This document shows positions 34,975 through 46,852 of a stretch of 64,000 nucleotides of DNA, piece after piece. The notes beneath the pieces are model-generated. The model searched no databases. It was not told where the DNA came from and saw only the letters and a program-made list of their open reading frames with translations. The stretch is from Symmetrospora coprosmae. Lineage: Eukaryota; Basidiomycota; Cystobasidiomycetes; Symmetrosporaceae. The position numbers and the translations under genes are program-made. The DNA is taken from positions 62,001-126,000 of the forward strand of contig VUYT01000029.1 in NCBI GenBank assembly GCA_008802785.1, read 5' to 3'. Positions within the stretch are counted from its first letter, which is position 1; every line of letters starts with the position of its first letter.

Positions 34975-37900
34975 CTACCGCACGTAGGTAGCCGGGTTGT
35001 TGGGGTTCGGAAGGACTGCCTGATGCCACTGCCGACCCGGCGGAAGCTGTGCAGGGTTGACCCATTGGTTGAAGCCGTTCCACACCGGGCGCAAGCCTTG
35101 TGTGTAGATGTAGACGATGATGAGGTAACGCATCAGGGTGGCCGAATTGACGTCACGCTGGAGCAGGATCTTTGGAATTGCTGGCGGACCAGGCCCAAGG
35201 CGAAGCGCGGCGCCGAGAGCCTGAGCCGTCAAAGGACAGCCTGGGTCGATGCAAGCCTGCATGCGATGCAGGTTGAACCCTATGCCAGCCACAGGTAGTC
35301 AGCCAGCAGCTTGCCGCATACGGACAGTGGGTAGCTCTCACAGACTGCCAGCCGTGCGTGCTGGCTGTGAAGTACGCGGTTCCCACCGAGCGTGAGACAG
35401 AAGCGCTGACGACCGAAATGGCCAAAAGCACGATCTCGTCTCAGCACTGGGACTCCCCTATGATTGGCAGAGTCAGCTCAACTACTTTGTCGTCAAGGTG
35501 ATGTATAGCTAGATGTACTCACGTATGGGTAGCAGTCGGACCCTGACGAGGGCAGCGGCGAGATCGGACTTGGAGCGAGCGGACGTTGTGGTGAGGGATG
35601 GTCTGAATGTTGGGGGGGTGCGGAAACTGCTGCCATAACTCCTGGAACGAGCAAGCAGCGACAGACGAGGTGCCCATCTCGGGCATCATGAAGACAGTGG
35701 CGCCAATGATGGCCATAGCGCGCGCGATTGCCTGATGAGCGACAGCGGCAATATCAGCGCCTATCTTTTTGGTCTTCGCAGTCCCGCACTCACTCGCACA
35801 GCCTGAGGCGGATAGCCAGAAGCCCAAGCACTGCCTTGACCTCTTCCGATGGCGACAATGACGGCGAGCAAAGGAGCGACGTGCGGGTAGACGGCACGGA
35901 GAAGGTGGCGATGTGCGTGCGACATGCGGACTTTCCGCGGATGACGGAAGATGGATGGCGTGGGGATGAGGGTGTTGTAGTACTCGGCGGCACTGATCTG
36001 TTTGCATGCAAACCTTGCGGTTCGTGCAAGGGACGAGCGCCTAGCGCTGTCGCCTTTCATCCTCCGCTGCGTAGCGAAGGTCTGCCGATTCCAGAAGTGA
36101 GCTCCGAGAGCTTGCCAGTGGGCGGCGCGGGTTGCAGTGAGCTGCGAGATCTGCAAATGTACAAGCATGATGTGCATCAGCTCTTTGTTGCCAGTAGCAG
36201 TGCTTGGTCATGCAAGCAGCTTACTGTCGAGATATCTGTGCCCTCTCGTAGGCGTTGTCGGATGCGGAGATCATCGATGCGGTCATCAACGGAGAGGACA
36301 TTGGCGGCAGCGGACGCAGCTGCGTCAACAGCACGAGCGTCGCGCTCGTCCCTATCCATCCAGCCACGACCGCTGGCCTCCATCATGTGTCTGCCGCTGA
36401 TGATCTTGACGTGTGGTGCAGTGTCAAAGACTAGACCTGCAGTCGCAGCAGAAGCAGCGAGGTCCGGGAGGTGCTGGTCCACAATTGTGAGAATTGCCTT
36501 TTGGCCGCCGTCCATGCCTAGGACTTCGCGACCTGGCACGTCGACGTCTGCGCCTACGACTCGAGGCATCCGCGAGAGCGAACCGAGGTAGCCCGTCGCT
36601 CCGACTGTACCTGGATAGCCGGCATCCATAGGGGGAACGACCTGTCCGCGTTCGATCTTGACGAGATTATCCGTTTCCGGTATCCGCGGTTGCCTGATCC
36701 ACGCTGCCGTGTTGGCGTCCATGCGAACTCGGAGATTGAGGATGTAACCATCAGTAATGACGGCGACGCTATCGAGAAGCACGACTTGGCTGCCTGTGGG
36801 CGACAGATTGTTAGGGTATTCCCTACAGCCGGAGTGTCTATACAGACGTACGAAGGCGCATGGTATCGGCACTTTTGACAGGGCATCGGTTATCGAAGGC
36901 GCCAGGGAAAAGAGATGCGAGGACATGTCGTTTGAACGCAGCAGTCGCCCATGGTGCGCGCCCCAATGGGTAGCGCGCGACTCCCTGTGGAGGGAAAGGG
37001 ATCAGAACATGATCTTAGTAATCGCAGAGTCGGATATGACTTACATTGTGCCAGACAGACAACCGCGCCTGGGTGAAGCGGTGAAGTTTGCCGAACGCTC
37101 TCTGAAGGGCCGGCAGCAGCATCTGCGTTATCGTGTTGTAGTCTAGCGCGACTCGCTCTGTGCGAAAGTGCTTCTGATCAGGCGCGAGGAGGATTGCCTC
37201 ATACCCAGGCGTCATCGCGCCACCGGGCAATGCGTGCTGGTCCCGATGGTATCGTCCCGCCCATCGCAAAAAAAGGAGAAGTCGCTGTGCGACGCTGTCA
37301 TTGCTCGCTACCGCCTTCCACTGCTGGAATGTTCCAACGGCATTCTTGACTGCTTGTGTCGCGGTCACCGCGGTCGGGAGGGGATTGATGGGACCGACCA
37401 GATTTGCCAATGCTGCATTGGCGGGATCGAGTGCTGTGCGGAGCAGGAGATGCACGGGACGAACGAGCTGCAACCAGCGCTGGACCTGTGCAGGCGTCAA
37501 GGCGAGAGCGAGGGAGAAGACAGGGTGACCTGCGTTCCACACCAGCTGCGGTACGAGGAGCTCGGCTCGGATGACGTAAAGTGGCGATAAGAACGCAACT
37601 GTCCTGTCTACGAGAAGCGCTTGTGCTGCTTGTGGGAGAGCAAGCTGAGCGTCTCCTGCCAAGTCCGTGACGACGGTCTCCAATGCGCCTTGCACACTGT
37701 TAGCGATGGCGATTCCGAGTTCCGCAGCCCGGTTGGGCGCCAGGTTGTTGTTGAATCTGTCCCACGTATTATATCTCGTGTTGCGAAGATGTGGGAAGGT
37801 CGAGTTGGCATTGTACAGGGAAGGCTGAACCGAGTAGCGATAGACGCGGGTGATGGGGCAGGCTGCTGGGGTCTGACGAGTGAGCGTCGCCATGATGTCG

Positions 37901-38373
37901 TAGTGGAAGTTGCGGAACAGCGGGCGTACGGGCTGATTGCCGTTGTGCTCTCTCGCTGGTAAGGGTAGAACGTTGTGTGGGATCCGCATCTCCGCGCCGA
38001 AGTTGGCAGGCAGCGAAAAATGCTTCTCGAGCGGCAGCGCGAAAACGGGGGATGGCGGGGCGAGAGGAAGAGGGTCATTCGGATCGAAAACATGCTGCAG
38101 GAACGCATGTGCGCGTAGCTGATTGTCGAGCAAGACTCCCAGCACGCTGTGCGAGAGCACGCTGTGAGCATAGTGCAGGGCCGTGCCGTGGTTGGCGAGG
38201 TCGCGGACTTGAATGACGAAGCGAGTCTTTTCTCGTGACGTCCATGGTGCTAGAGCTGGTCCGGCTGCTGCTGGTGGTGCTCCCGGTGGAGCTGGTTGAG
38301 GAGCCTGGCCGGATGGGAGCGCTTTGCGTAGCTTGCCGAGGGGATAAGTGCGAAAGGCGGGCGGCGCCGCCAT
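34975..38373 (-). CDS. Orphan 1005-residue protein, seven exons
   Basis: Exons 37045-38373, 36852-36984, 36225-36793, 35794-36150, 35523-35731, 35342-35457 and 34975-35279 are bounded by consensus splice sites (e.g. GTAAGT, GTACGT, GTGAGT to CAG/TAG). They keep phase to a single stop and give 1005 residues. The start (GCCGCCATGG) is strong. Residues 13-40 are Pro/Ala-rich; the rest looks globular, rich in Ala, Leu, Pro, Asn and Arg, without a signal peptide, membrane segment, coiled coil or catalytic motif I can name. The family is not recognised. It is divergent from the coiled-coil gene at 38638 with 264 bases between starts. The intact frame over 3 kb and clean introns argue for a working gene. 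Confidence 0.7.
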
Positions 38374-38637
38374 GGCGGCGACAGAGAGGTGCACACCAGC
38401 CGACGACGAGGGATGTAGCGCAGGGTGGAATAGGAGGAGTGGTTCGGCGACGACAATGCGGGAATGCACAGAAACGAGCAGAGAGCGAGACGGAAGGCTC
38501 AGACAGAGAACGCACTCGACCTCCAATTTTCCGTGCGATCGCCGTTTGTTTGGCTTATCACGTTGAGCTTCGGCTTCACCTCGGCGGTCGCATCGGATCT
38601 TCTCGAAGCGCATTCGCACCCAATTCACACAGACGAT
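38374..38637. promoter_or_regulatory. Divergent promoter region of two orphan genes
   Basis: 264 bases separate the start codons of the minus-strand 1005-residue gene and the plus-strand coiled-coil gene; shared regulation is possible. No element was recognised. Confidence 0.45.
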
Positions 38638-39629
38638 ATGTCCGCAATGTCGACCGGCTCCGGAGACTATGTCAGCGATGTTCTTGCCGACAACGTTGCT
38701 GCCGACCAGCCCTCGGACATGGATGCGGAAGGCAGTGTAGTGTCTCCAAGTGAGGAGGAGTGGGACACTCAGCTGGAGAACGAGAGCCTTAGGCAGGAGA
38801 TCCAGAGCCTTAAGCAGAAGAACCAGAACCTCCGCCATCGGCTCGAACAGCAGAACAACGTCAGAAGCTCTCTGCAAAAACAATTGCAGCAGGAGCGGAA
38901 GACGTCCTTTGGTATGCGCGCACAGCTCCGGCAGGCTCGCGCGGGAAATACGAGCGCGGGACCTGTCATACCTCTCAACGCTGTATACGTACAGACTACG
39001 GCTGTCGATCCAACGCGTTTCGAGGAGATCAAGGACGCGGTACTGGGGTTTGTTACCTCTTACTGACCGCGTCGCTCCGAACAGGCCTGTTTTGAGCTGA
39101 CTTTCATTGCTGCAGAATGCGGAGATCACCGCAAAGAAGTTGAAGAACGCTCTCGAGAAGGAGCTGACGTCCGGTAGTGAGGCCTACCTCAAGACTTGGA
39201 AGAAGATCAAGCCCATCGCCGGCAAAGGTGAGCGGCGTGTACCTGAGCTGGTTTCGGCGCAAAGAGGACCGCGCAAAGGCTGACCAAGCTGCAATGATGT
39301 CACCAGGTAAACTTGTCGCAGCTTTTCATAACGACCCCATCCTCTCCGCACTGCTGCCTACCACCATCTCCAGCTCGACGATCCTGTGCTGGGTGGAGGC
39401 TCGTCAGCCCGGCCAGCCCGCACCTGCTCCTGCTCCCACACCCGCTTCCGCACCCGCTCTCGCACCTGCTCTCACTGCCTATCAGACTCCCGGTGGCTTG
39501 TCAGTCAATGGTCCCGCCCCTATGGTCGGTGGCAGCGCTTCTGCCGATGCCCCTCCGGCGCTTTATCCGCATCAGATGCCAGTCCCTCGAAGGCCTTTCA
39601 GTACCGCTTCTATGCCAGGGGTAATGTAG
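38638..39629 (+). CDS. Orphan coiled-coil protein with a Pro/Ala-rich tail
   Basis: Proposed exons 38638-39039, 39116-39227 and 39307-39629 give 278 residues. The first donor is uncertain: GTACTG at 39040 keeps phase, and GTTACC at 39051 is an alternative that adds four residues. The N-terminus is acidic and Ser-rich. Residues about 40-90 form a strong coiled coil (heptads in LENESLRQEIQSLKQKNQNL and after). Next comes a charged helical block (KKLKNALEKELTSG...LKTWKKIKP). Then a region with repeated Ala-Pro dipeptides follows (PAPAPAPTPASAPALAPALT). No family is recognised. A structural or adaptor role fits the composition but is inference. Confidence 0.6.
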
Positions 39630-40156
39630 AAAGTTGTTGACGCTCGCTGACCGACCAGCGCGTCTTTCCGTTGTCTTTACTGCTCGTTCTGAAATACATG
39701 GCTCTTTACCACTGACTCTCGGCCTGTCCTGTAGGCTGATCCGCTAATACGATGGCTCCAGCACAACCGCAAAGATACGGCTGACACTGTTCTGCCGCCT
39801 ATTCCTAAAACCATACATGTGTATGTTTTTGAGACTTTCATCCGCGTAGTGGTGTGCGGGTAGGAAGCGTGCGGCCCTTGTTTTCGGGTCTCTGCGCGGC
39901 CGAGAGACAGCATACCAGTGTGCATAGATACGTCCATGGCTTGAGTATTGGTGAGGCAACTATTCGGGTATTACCTGCGCTAGTCATCCACTGTACTGTA
40001 GGCTACATGTCCTTCTTTCCTTTCTATGCTCAGTAGTGCGGACACCATCTCCGTCATCTGCGCATGCGTTCTCGTTCGTGTTATCATCCTGTGTACTGCA
40101 GTCTGTGCTCTGCTTATACCGCCCTCCCGCCCTCAAACACATCCCGCACATTGCCT
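39630..40156. other. Convergent intergenic region of two orphan genes
   Basis: About 530 bases between the convergent ends of the two coiled-coil orphan genes, somewhat AT-richer than its surroundings. No supported gene or repeat. Confidence 0.5.
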
Positions 40157-41241
40157 TCACTCTCCCATCGATTTGCATTTGACCGTTCCTGCACGGAGAC
40201 CTTCCTCCGGCAGCTTGTCGTCGTCCGCGTCCTCTTTCGCCATCACATATCCTGCTACAGCTACCTTTCTCCTGCCCCTTTTCGCCAAAGGCTACAAACA
40301 CCATGGTGTGTCAGCGCTTGCCCTCGGTACTATCTGGATCTCTGTCACTTACAGAGCGGGCTATCTCATAGTACATGATGCCCAGCACCCACTCGTCGGC
40401 AGGGTGCCTTACGGGCTTACGGAGCTTTTTGACATGGTCGACGTCCCGCAGATGGTTTGGGTGTTGTTCGCGCATCTGCGCAATACGGTCAAGGTGTGAG
40501 CATTCTAGAGGCGGATCGACGCAATCGGCGGGGAACTCACATAGTCCACTAGCTTGTCCCAGTCGTCCGGGCGATTTGTCACGAGCTTCTTGAGTGTCAT
40601 CAGGAGTGTGGGCTGCGTACTCCAGACGTCCTCCAGGTACGATTTCAAGGTTTTCTGTCGCGCAGAAAGAACGGTATCAGCGTCCGATTGAAGCGGCAGC
40701 ACAACCTGGCGGACATTACTCACTGCAACTCCCTGTACCGAACCCTTCGGCCATACTGGCATTGTCTCCGGCTGTCTCTCGAGAACTTGGGCGAGCCTGG
40801 TTATCGAGCTGATCCACAATATATTGCCGGGCTTCGTGAATCGCGGCCTTCCGTTGATAACGTCGACATCGACCACGGGCACGGCCTCGAGCGCCACGTC
40901 GACGAGTGGCTCCTGGTAATCGGCGTCTCCGGGCACCGTCTGCGGGTCGCCTACACAGCGGCATCGAATGCGGCTCCCAGCTCCTCTTCCGTCGCTTCCT
41001 GCTCGTGCTCTTCGTACGGTACTTCGAGCGTGGCCTCGAGGTACCTATAGCCCTTGACCGTGAATCTGGGGCCTGCTTCCCCGGGGAATTCTAGCTCATG
41101 GGGACCCACGTCCTCTGCTGTCTCATGAGCGAGTTCCATCTCGAGCGCTTCCACCTCCAAACGGAGTTCTCTATTGTCGTCCTCCAGCTCAGTCACCATG
41201 TCTAGTAGAGATCGCACTACAACTGCGTCTAGAGCAGTCAA
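40157..41241 (-). CDS. Orphan coiled-coil protein, five exons
   Basis: Exons 41023-41241, 40724-40939, 40541-40654, 40353-40475, 40157-40291 give 268 residues; every intron is phase 0. Residues 8-40 (LLDMVTELEDDNRELRLEVE and after) form a coiled coil. The middle is acidic to mixed with TVKGYRYLEA and GRPRFTKPGNILWISS. Exon 3 encodes KTLKSYLEDVWSTQPTLLMT and KKLV, then DDWDKLVDY. This block loosely resembles the charged helical block of the plus-strand orphan at 38638. Exon 4 (HPNHLRDVDHVKKLRKPVRH) looks globular. Exons 4-5 are less certain than 1-3, since the plus strand is also open there. No family is recognised. Confidence 0.55.
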
Positions 41242-42044
41242 TACGGGCGAGTTGAGGATTCTAGATAGCTGTACAGTGTTGAAGCCACACTCTGAACGAT
41301 CTCCAGGTGCTGGCGCCGTGGTGTAGCCTGTCTGTTTGGCGGGGCGGGAGTTTCGCCTGGGCTTGCCCTCTCAGCCCAAGGCCGTGCCTGTGGCTTCCGC
41401 ACATGTACACCTCTCGTATTCTGTCGCACACAATGCAGTAATGCAGCTGACCCATACGAGCGAGAGCTGGAAGAAGCTTGCAACATCTTCTGCGAAGCCG
41501 CGGGCGCTGGAAGCTAGCATCACATTTGCTGGCCTGGACAGCTTGTGCGAGGGAGCTTGCAGTCCGGCTGACAAGTCACGGAGCAGCTTCTGGCCCGGCA
41601 AGGCAAACGAGATGCACGGCGCCGGCCGTTGCAAGTCCTCCCTCTCTGAAGACGCGCGCATGCAAGCGATCTGGACCCTGCGCGCAACAGGTCAACGCAT
41701 TTCAGCGACTGCCCCCTTTCCTCGGAGAGGGCATCCCGGAAAGCTCAGGGGGAGACACCCCCTTGCAGTCCATTGCAAAGCTGGACTGGTTCGAAACAAC
41801 TGACGTCTCTGACAGATGGGCTCGCTCGCAATGACGGGCTCCTCTCCTCTGCTTTGGATCGGAAGGGTGTCCGGAAACAAGTACATAGACCCAGATTTGC
41901 AGCCCTTCCACTCCTTCTATCCATCTCAATCGCTCCTCCTCGCGTTCTCGCTCTCTCTCTCCGCCTGCAGAGAGCGCGTCAGCCCTTTCCCACCTCAGTG
42001 CACCACGTCAGCCAACGACATCTGGCCTCGCCCATCATTCGCGA
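41242..42044. other. Divergent intergenic region
   Basis: About 800 bases between the divergent starts of the orphan coiled-coil gene and the 904-residue hypothetical gene. A 64-codon minus-strand frame at 41261-41455 has a CxxC (HYCIVCDR) but is too short and unsupported to call. No repeats were seen. Confidence 0.5.
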
Positions 42045-44835
42045 ATGCCGTCCTTCAATCCCTTCAAGCGCAGTCAGGGCACTGGCATTGGACTCGAGAT
42101 CTCCTCCCCTGTACTCGTATCCAGTCCAGAGGCACGCACACGGGGCGCCACTGCCGCTCACCAGCTCCTCAATGCCACCGATGAGCTGCTTGCCAAGGCA
42201 AGGCAGCAGTACGACTCTGTCTCGTGCGCTTCAGCACCACTCCTTCCAGCGCTGAACGATCGCGCGCCAGTGTCACCTCGGGCCTCGTCGCCCCGTGCTG
42301 CGCCATCGCCCCCTTCAGCGTCTCCGACGACGGTACCGAGCCCGAGTCAAATCAGTGCCGACCGGAATCATTGCCAGGCATACTCAACAATCACCCCGGC
42401 AAGGCGCCAGAGGCTGGAAAGCTGCGGCATAGCTTTCGATCCCGTCAGCCCAATCTCGCCTCGCCTCGAGTTCCGAGATGACGCAACCGCCGTCGACCGC
42501 ATGAGGCGGTTCGGCAGTAATTCGCAAAAGAGTGTGAACGAGCAGTCTGCCAAAGCAGAACGACAGGTAAGCAAGCGCTGGCATCAGGCGATATCTAGCC
42601 GCATCAGATCGGAACGCTGACGTTGATGCCGCTCGGTAACAGTTCCAGCGTGCGGAGGAAAGCCACGCGCACCATCATCAACCTCGACACCGGAGCAAGT
42701 CATACTATCCTAATCCCGAGACCAAGTCGCGTAGCTCCCTACTTGCCTCACAGGCCGTCATCAATGGCGTTGATACTGGCAAGGCTCGACCCAAGCCAGG
42801 CGCGCTGGCTCCAGAGTCTCCGCTTCGCCCACGCTTCGTCCGCCGGGCATCATCGCTGGACAATCTGAACAGAGCCGCTGCCCATTCGGCTCCCACCTTC
42901 TTACACGATGGTATGCCCGCACCATCGCCCTCGGCTGTCTGCCAGTCCCTTCTGGTGCCGGCGCTCACTCAGCCCGCCATCCCATCGAAAGTCAATTCCC
43001 CCGGACCTGCAAGCCCTGCTTCGAGCAGATCTGCCACTCCAATCCGCTTCGCCCCCTACACGAGCTCGTCGAGCGTCGAGCAAAGCGTGCCGGCATGCTC
43101 CAAGAAAGCAGCAGCCATCCTTGGCTTGGCATGTCCTGTCTCGCCTACTAGTATGACTGCATCGTCCACCCCGCGGAGCCGCACGACATCTATCCGGCAA
43201 GCTTCAGCCCGTACAACCGTTTGCCCTGCTCCCTTGATTGGGCAGCTAGCGCTACCTCCAAGAGCTACCGAGATGGGAGTCAGCCCAACTGCGCTCGGAA
43301 TGAGCATGAAGATCGACGGCCGTCAACAGCAGCTTGACTCGTTCGAGGCCAGTGACCGCGACCTGGTCATCACCCTTAGGGGCGGAAAGGCAGCAGTAAC
43401 GGGCCTGGAGGTCATGCTCGTCTGCATCGGCGAGGGCGAAGAAACGGTGTGGGAGCTCAGGGTCAAGCGAAGGAATGTCGACCTAGGCGGCTCTTGCGAT
43501 CTGCCTACACCCGACAATCCCGGCTGGCCCATGCCTCAAAGGAGCGGCAGCGCCGCGCCGTCTAGTGCAGGAAGCTACTGCAATGCGCCCTTCACTGCTA
43601 TCTACACGCCTCCTTGTGAGGATCTCAACATGCATCGCGCATGCTACTTCTCGACGCCAAAGCCCATCCTCCCGCCCCGCGCACTCACAGGAACGGATGC
43701 CCCGTATGTGAGCCCAGCTCGGTCCCCAACTTCATCGCGGCCCCAGACCAGTCCGACGTTGAGCCCGACTATTCGTCGTCACGGCACATCGGGTAACACC
43801 CAGCTCACCGCCTTGGCTGAGCGCCGCAGTCCTGCCGCTCCCACATCCGCCCGTAGCCGCTTCGCATCACCTCTTCCCTCGCCCAGCTACGACGAGAACA
43901 TGAGACCATCTCAGTCGACACCTGTCACGCCTCGACGTACACGGTTCAGGCTGCCATCGGAGACGGTTATCGGTGGCGACCGGAACAGCATCAGGTCATT
44001 GAACAGCAACGAAGATGCAGGGGCAGGAAGCACTTTCTCGCCAGCGTACCGCGGGCTCGCCCAGGCCTACCGTGCAGCCTATCAGGCAGCAAACAGCGAT
44101 GGAAGGAAGGCCAATGAGGAAGCAAAGACGGCCGTGTTCGCTTCTCCAGAGAGCGCCGACCAGTTCCCCGTGTCGCCAGCTTCCGTCTTTGCCAGCTCCT
44201 CACCGCGCTCAACGTGCTCTCTGGCGACACGATCGCCTGAGCACCGCTATGCGCTCTACATGTCGCGCAGTGACAAGAGCACCGGCTCGTCCTCCGAATC
44301 TTCACTGCCGACTTCGATCTGCAGCGAGTCAGTCGAGAGCCTCGAGATCCCGGGGATGTTCCAACGGTCTAAGAACTACGACAGCAACCTCTCACGCGCC
44401 GAGTCTATAAATTCTCCCATTACCTCGCCAGCCCTCTCTTCGCAAGGGATGGCAACCCTTCTGCAGCGCCGTCTGCGCAATCGCGCCGTGGACAACAGCG
44501 ACGAGTCAAGTCCGGTCAGTCTCCACCTGACCGACCTGAAGCCGAACAATCGCAAACTCGAGCAAGACATGCGGGAACGGTTCGGCTCTTCCACAGACGA
44601 CGAGGACCAGCAGGAGCGACGCCACGTCTTCGAGGCTGCTGTCATACCGGCCGCAGCATGGCTCAGGCTCGGAGAGCAGCGTGGCTCGGAGAGCTCGCTG
44701 TCCTTGAAAGGACGTCAGGGCTGGTCGGAGACCGAACCCGAAAATGACGACGACGGAGATGGGCGGAGCCTCCTGCTGAACGACAGCCAAGCTGAGGAGG
44801 AGCAGGATCGTTTCTCTGTTCTCGATGGCTACTAG
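42045..44835 (+). CDS. Hypothetical 904-residue largely disordered protein
   Basis: Two exons: 42045-42566 and 42643-44835 (intron GTAAGC to TAACAG), in phase, 904 residues. Composition is Ser/Pro/Arg/Ala-rich with many SP and TP sites (e.g. PVSPRASSPR, TPRRTRFR), typical of heavily phosphorylated regulatory or cortical proteins of fungi. A stretch at about residues 360-420 (DRDLVITLRGGKAAVTGLEV, then CIGEGEETVWELRVKRR) looks like a small folded beta domain. The C-terminus is acidic (DDDGDGRSLLLNDSQAEEEQD). No coiled coil, membrane segment or known motif. The family is not recognised. Confidence 0.75.
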
Positions 44836-45169
44836 AGCTCGGTACATACACGCTGACGACAAGCACCCGACATACACACTGACGACGGGCACCCGACGTC
44901 TCTTCATCCTTTTATGACTTAACCCTTGCCATCTATCCTACGACGGGTATTTTGGCGGTAGCAACATGTATCCCGCCCGATCGAAGATGGCATCTGTCTG
45001 TACTCCAGCTTCATAGAACAGCGAATTTTAGCCCGTATATACTCTAGCTTATCAAACCGTGCAATATATCAGCGCGTATCTTCCTGTCGAGATCGCTCGT
45101 TGGTCCGGTGCGAAGGCGGAGTGCTCTTTGGCCGGCGACCATTCAAGAGCGCCACTTGATCCGACACAC
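44836..45169. other. Intergenic region upstream of MRS2
   Basis: About 330 bases with AT-richer sequence; a near-duplicate CACTGACGACAAGCACCCGACATACA / CACTGACGACGGGCACCCGACG lies at 44850-44900. No supported gene. Confidence 0.5.
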
Positions 45170-46714
45170 ATGCAGAGATGCGTCGAGTTGCCGTGGTCAG
45201 CTGTCGCCAGCCTCGCTCGATCCGTCTCTTGTCGCTCCTACCGCACATCTATAAGGCGGAATGGTCCCGAGACAGCCCGGGTCTTTGCTAGATCCATTCA
45301 ATGCCGCTCGTATCATGCAGCTCGAAGTGACGCCGACACAGCCCTGTTCGAGAGCCCACGAAACCTCCTCCGCGCAAGGGGCACCATCATTCGCAAGGTC
45401 AACGATGGCTCCGAGCATAGGTCAATCATTGAAGCGGTCCATGCGATCCGCAAGCCGAGCATCTGTCGGGAGTATCGCCTGCAGCCCAGGGACGTGAGTC
45501 TGCGCAGACCTCCCTGAGCAGCGCGTGCTGGCTTGCTGATGAACAACACACTTCTAAACGCCCATCAGCTGAGCGCACTTGATACGGAAATCGAAGGTCG
45601 ACGTGCGCAGATCCTCGTACGCCCGGGTACGATTATCTTCTCAGCGGACGTTCGAGCTGTCATCCGACACGACAAGGCTCTCATTCTAGAGCGCAAGGAA
45701 GACGACCGCGATGCAGATAATGCGCCTTCTACTCCTGCGCCCACCGGCCTCGCGAAGGGCTTGCAGGAAGAGATGCGCCGCATCGCTGTTCAGGGCGAGC
45801 TGACTCAGTTCGAGACGATGGAAGACGTGATTCCATTCGAGTTCCTGTGAGTGCCATTAGCTTCAGAGGATTCAGCCCTCGATCTCCCCTGATTCGATCG
45901 AGCGCCTACGCAGAGCACTGGAAGCGCTCCTGCGCGCATCTGTACGCAAGCTAGCCGATACATCGGAGGAGCTGCAGACCGGCTACCGTAAGCTGCTAGA
46001 CCAGCTCGCCACAAGCGAAACGATACCTACGCGGGCCCTTCAAGATCTTATGACGCTCAAGGATGCGACAGAGGACTTCAAGCGGCGCGCAGAGGACTTT
46101 CGAGAAGCTGTAGCAGAGGTCCTGAGAGAGGAGGCGGACATGAGCAAGATGTACCTAACGGAGCTGTCAGCAGGCAAGGTAAGGCAGATTGGGGACGATG
46201 ACGAGATCGAGCTGCTGCTGGAAATGTGAGTTAAGATGGCCATATGCTCGACTGCGCTCGCACTGACATGCGAGCATGCTGCTGTTTTAGCTATCGCCAT
46301 CATGGCTACTCGCTCACGGACGTAGCCACTACGCTGCTCACACGGCTTCATAGCATCACCAACCACGTCACGCTCCTGCTGTCCAGCACGCGCAACCGCC
46401 TGCTCAACATGGAGATCACCATCGCTTTCACGACCCTTGGTACCAGTCTCGCTGCTCTGGTAGGGGCGATGTTTGGGATGAATCTGACCTCCGGTCTGGA
46501 GGAGACCCCTTACATGTTCAATTTCATGGTCGCGTTCTCGGTCGCCCTTGCGGGACTGTGCATCCGAGTAGGACGGCGCGCCCTCGTCCGGGCGAGGAGC
46601 ATCAAGGCAGAGCATTCCGGCATCCTGCACCAATCGCCCGCTCCTCTGCATCACTCGAGACTGGAGCCGTTGGAGAAGTCAAGACCTTCCACACCGCGCG
46701 TCCCGAAGCAGTAA
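45170..46714 (+). CDS. MRS2: Mitochondrial inner-membrane magnesium channel (CorA/Mrs2 family)
   Basis: Four exons: 45170-45493, 45569-45846, 45914-46225, 46291-46714, giving 445 residues in phase. The protein forms pentameric Mg2+ channels of the inner membrane. The N-terminus from ATG 45170 is Arg/Ser-rich with few acidic residues, as expected for a presequence. The conserved matrix domain includes REYRLQPRDLSALD, ILVRPGTIIFSADVRAVIRHDKALI and the long stalk helix KMYLTELSAGK. The two membrane segments are MEITIAFTTLGTSLAALVGAMFGMN, with the diagnostic GMN at 367-369, and FMVAFSVALAGLCI. The inter-helix loop LTSGLEE is typical. Length is close to yeast Mrs2/Lpe10; which paralogue it is cannot be said. 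Confidence 0.94.
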
Positions 46715-46852
46715 TGCGTTCGTCCCAGGTTCATCTACATTGCAGTGATAAAGAGGCAGTACAACATGCATACGTGTCTCTAGTCAGCAGTCATACGCAG
46801 CAGTTTCTCGTGTAGCGGACAATGCATTGCAGCACCCTGGACGGCTGTGGAC

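Noticed and set aside
38374-39129. Upstream extension of the 1005-residue gene to an ATG at 39129
   Set aside because: The extension overlaps the plus-strand coiled-coil gene and has no protein-like character; the ATG at 38373 has a strong context (GCCGCCATGG).
40026-40499. 157-codon plus-strand frame with hydrophobic stretches
   Set aside because: It is antisense to exons 4-5 of the minus-strand orphan gene, whose phase-0 exons join cleanly; the plus frame has no recognisable domain and an unnatural Cys/Val-rich start.
41261-41455. 64-codon minus-strand frame with HYCIVCDR (CxxC)
   Set aside because: Too short, single cysteine pair, no start context or splice partners that would complete a zinc domain.
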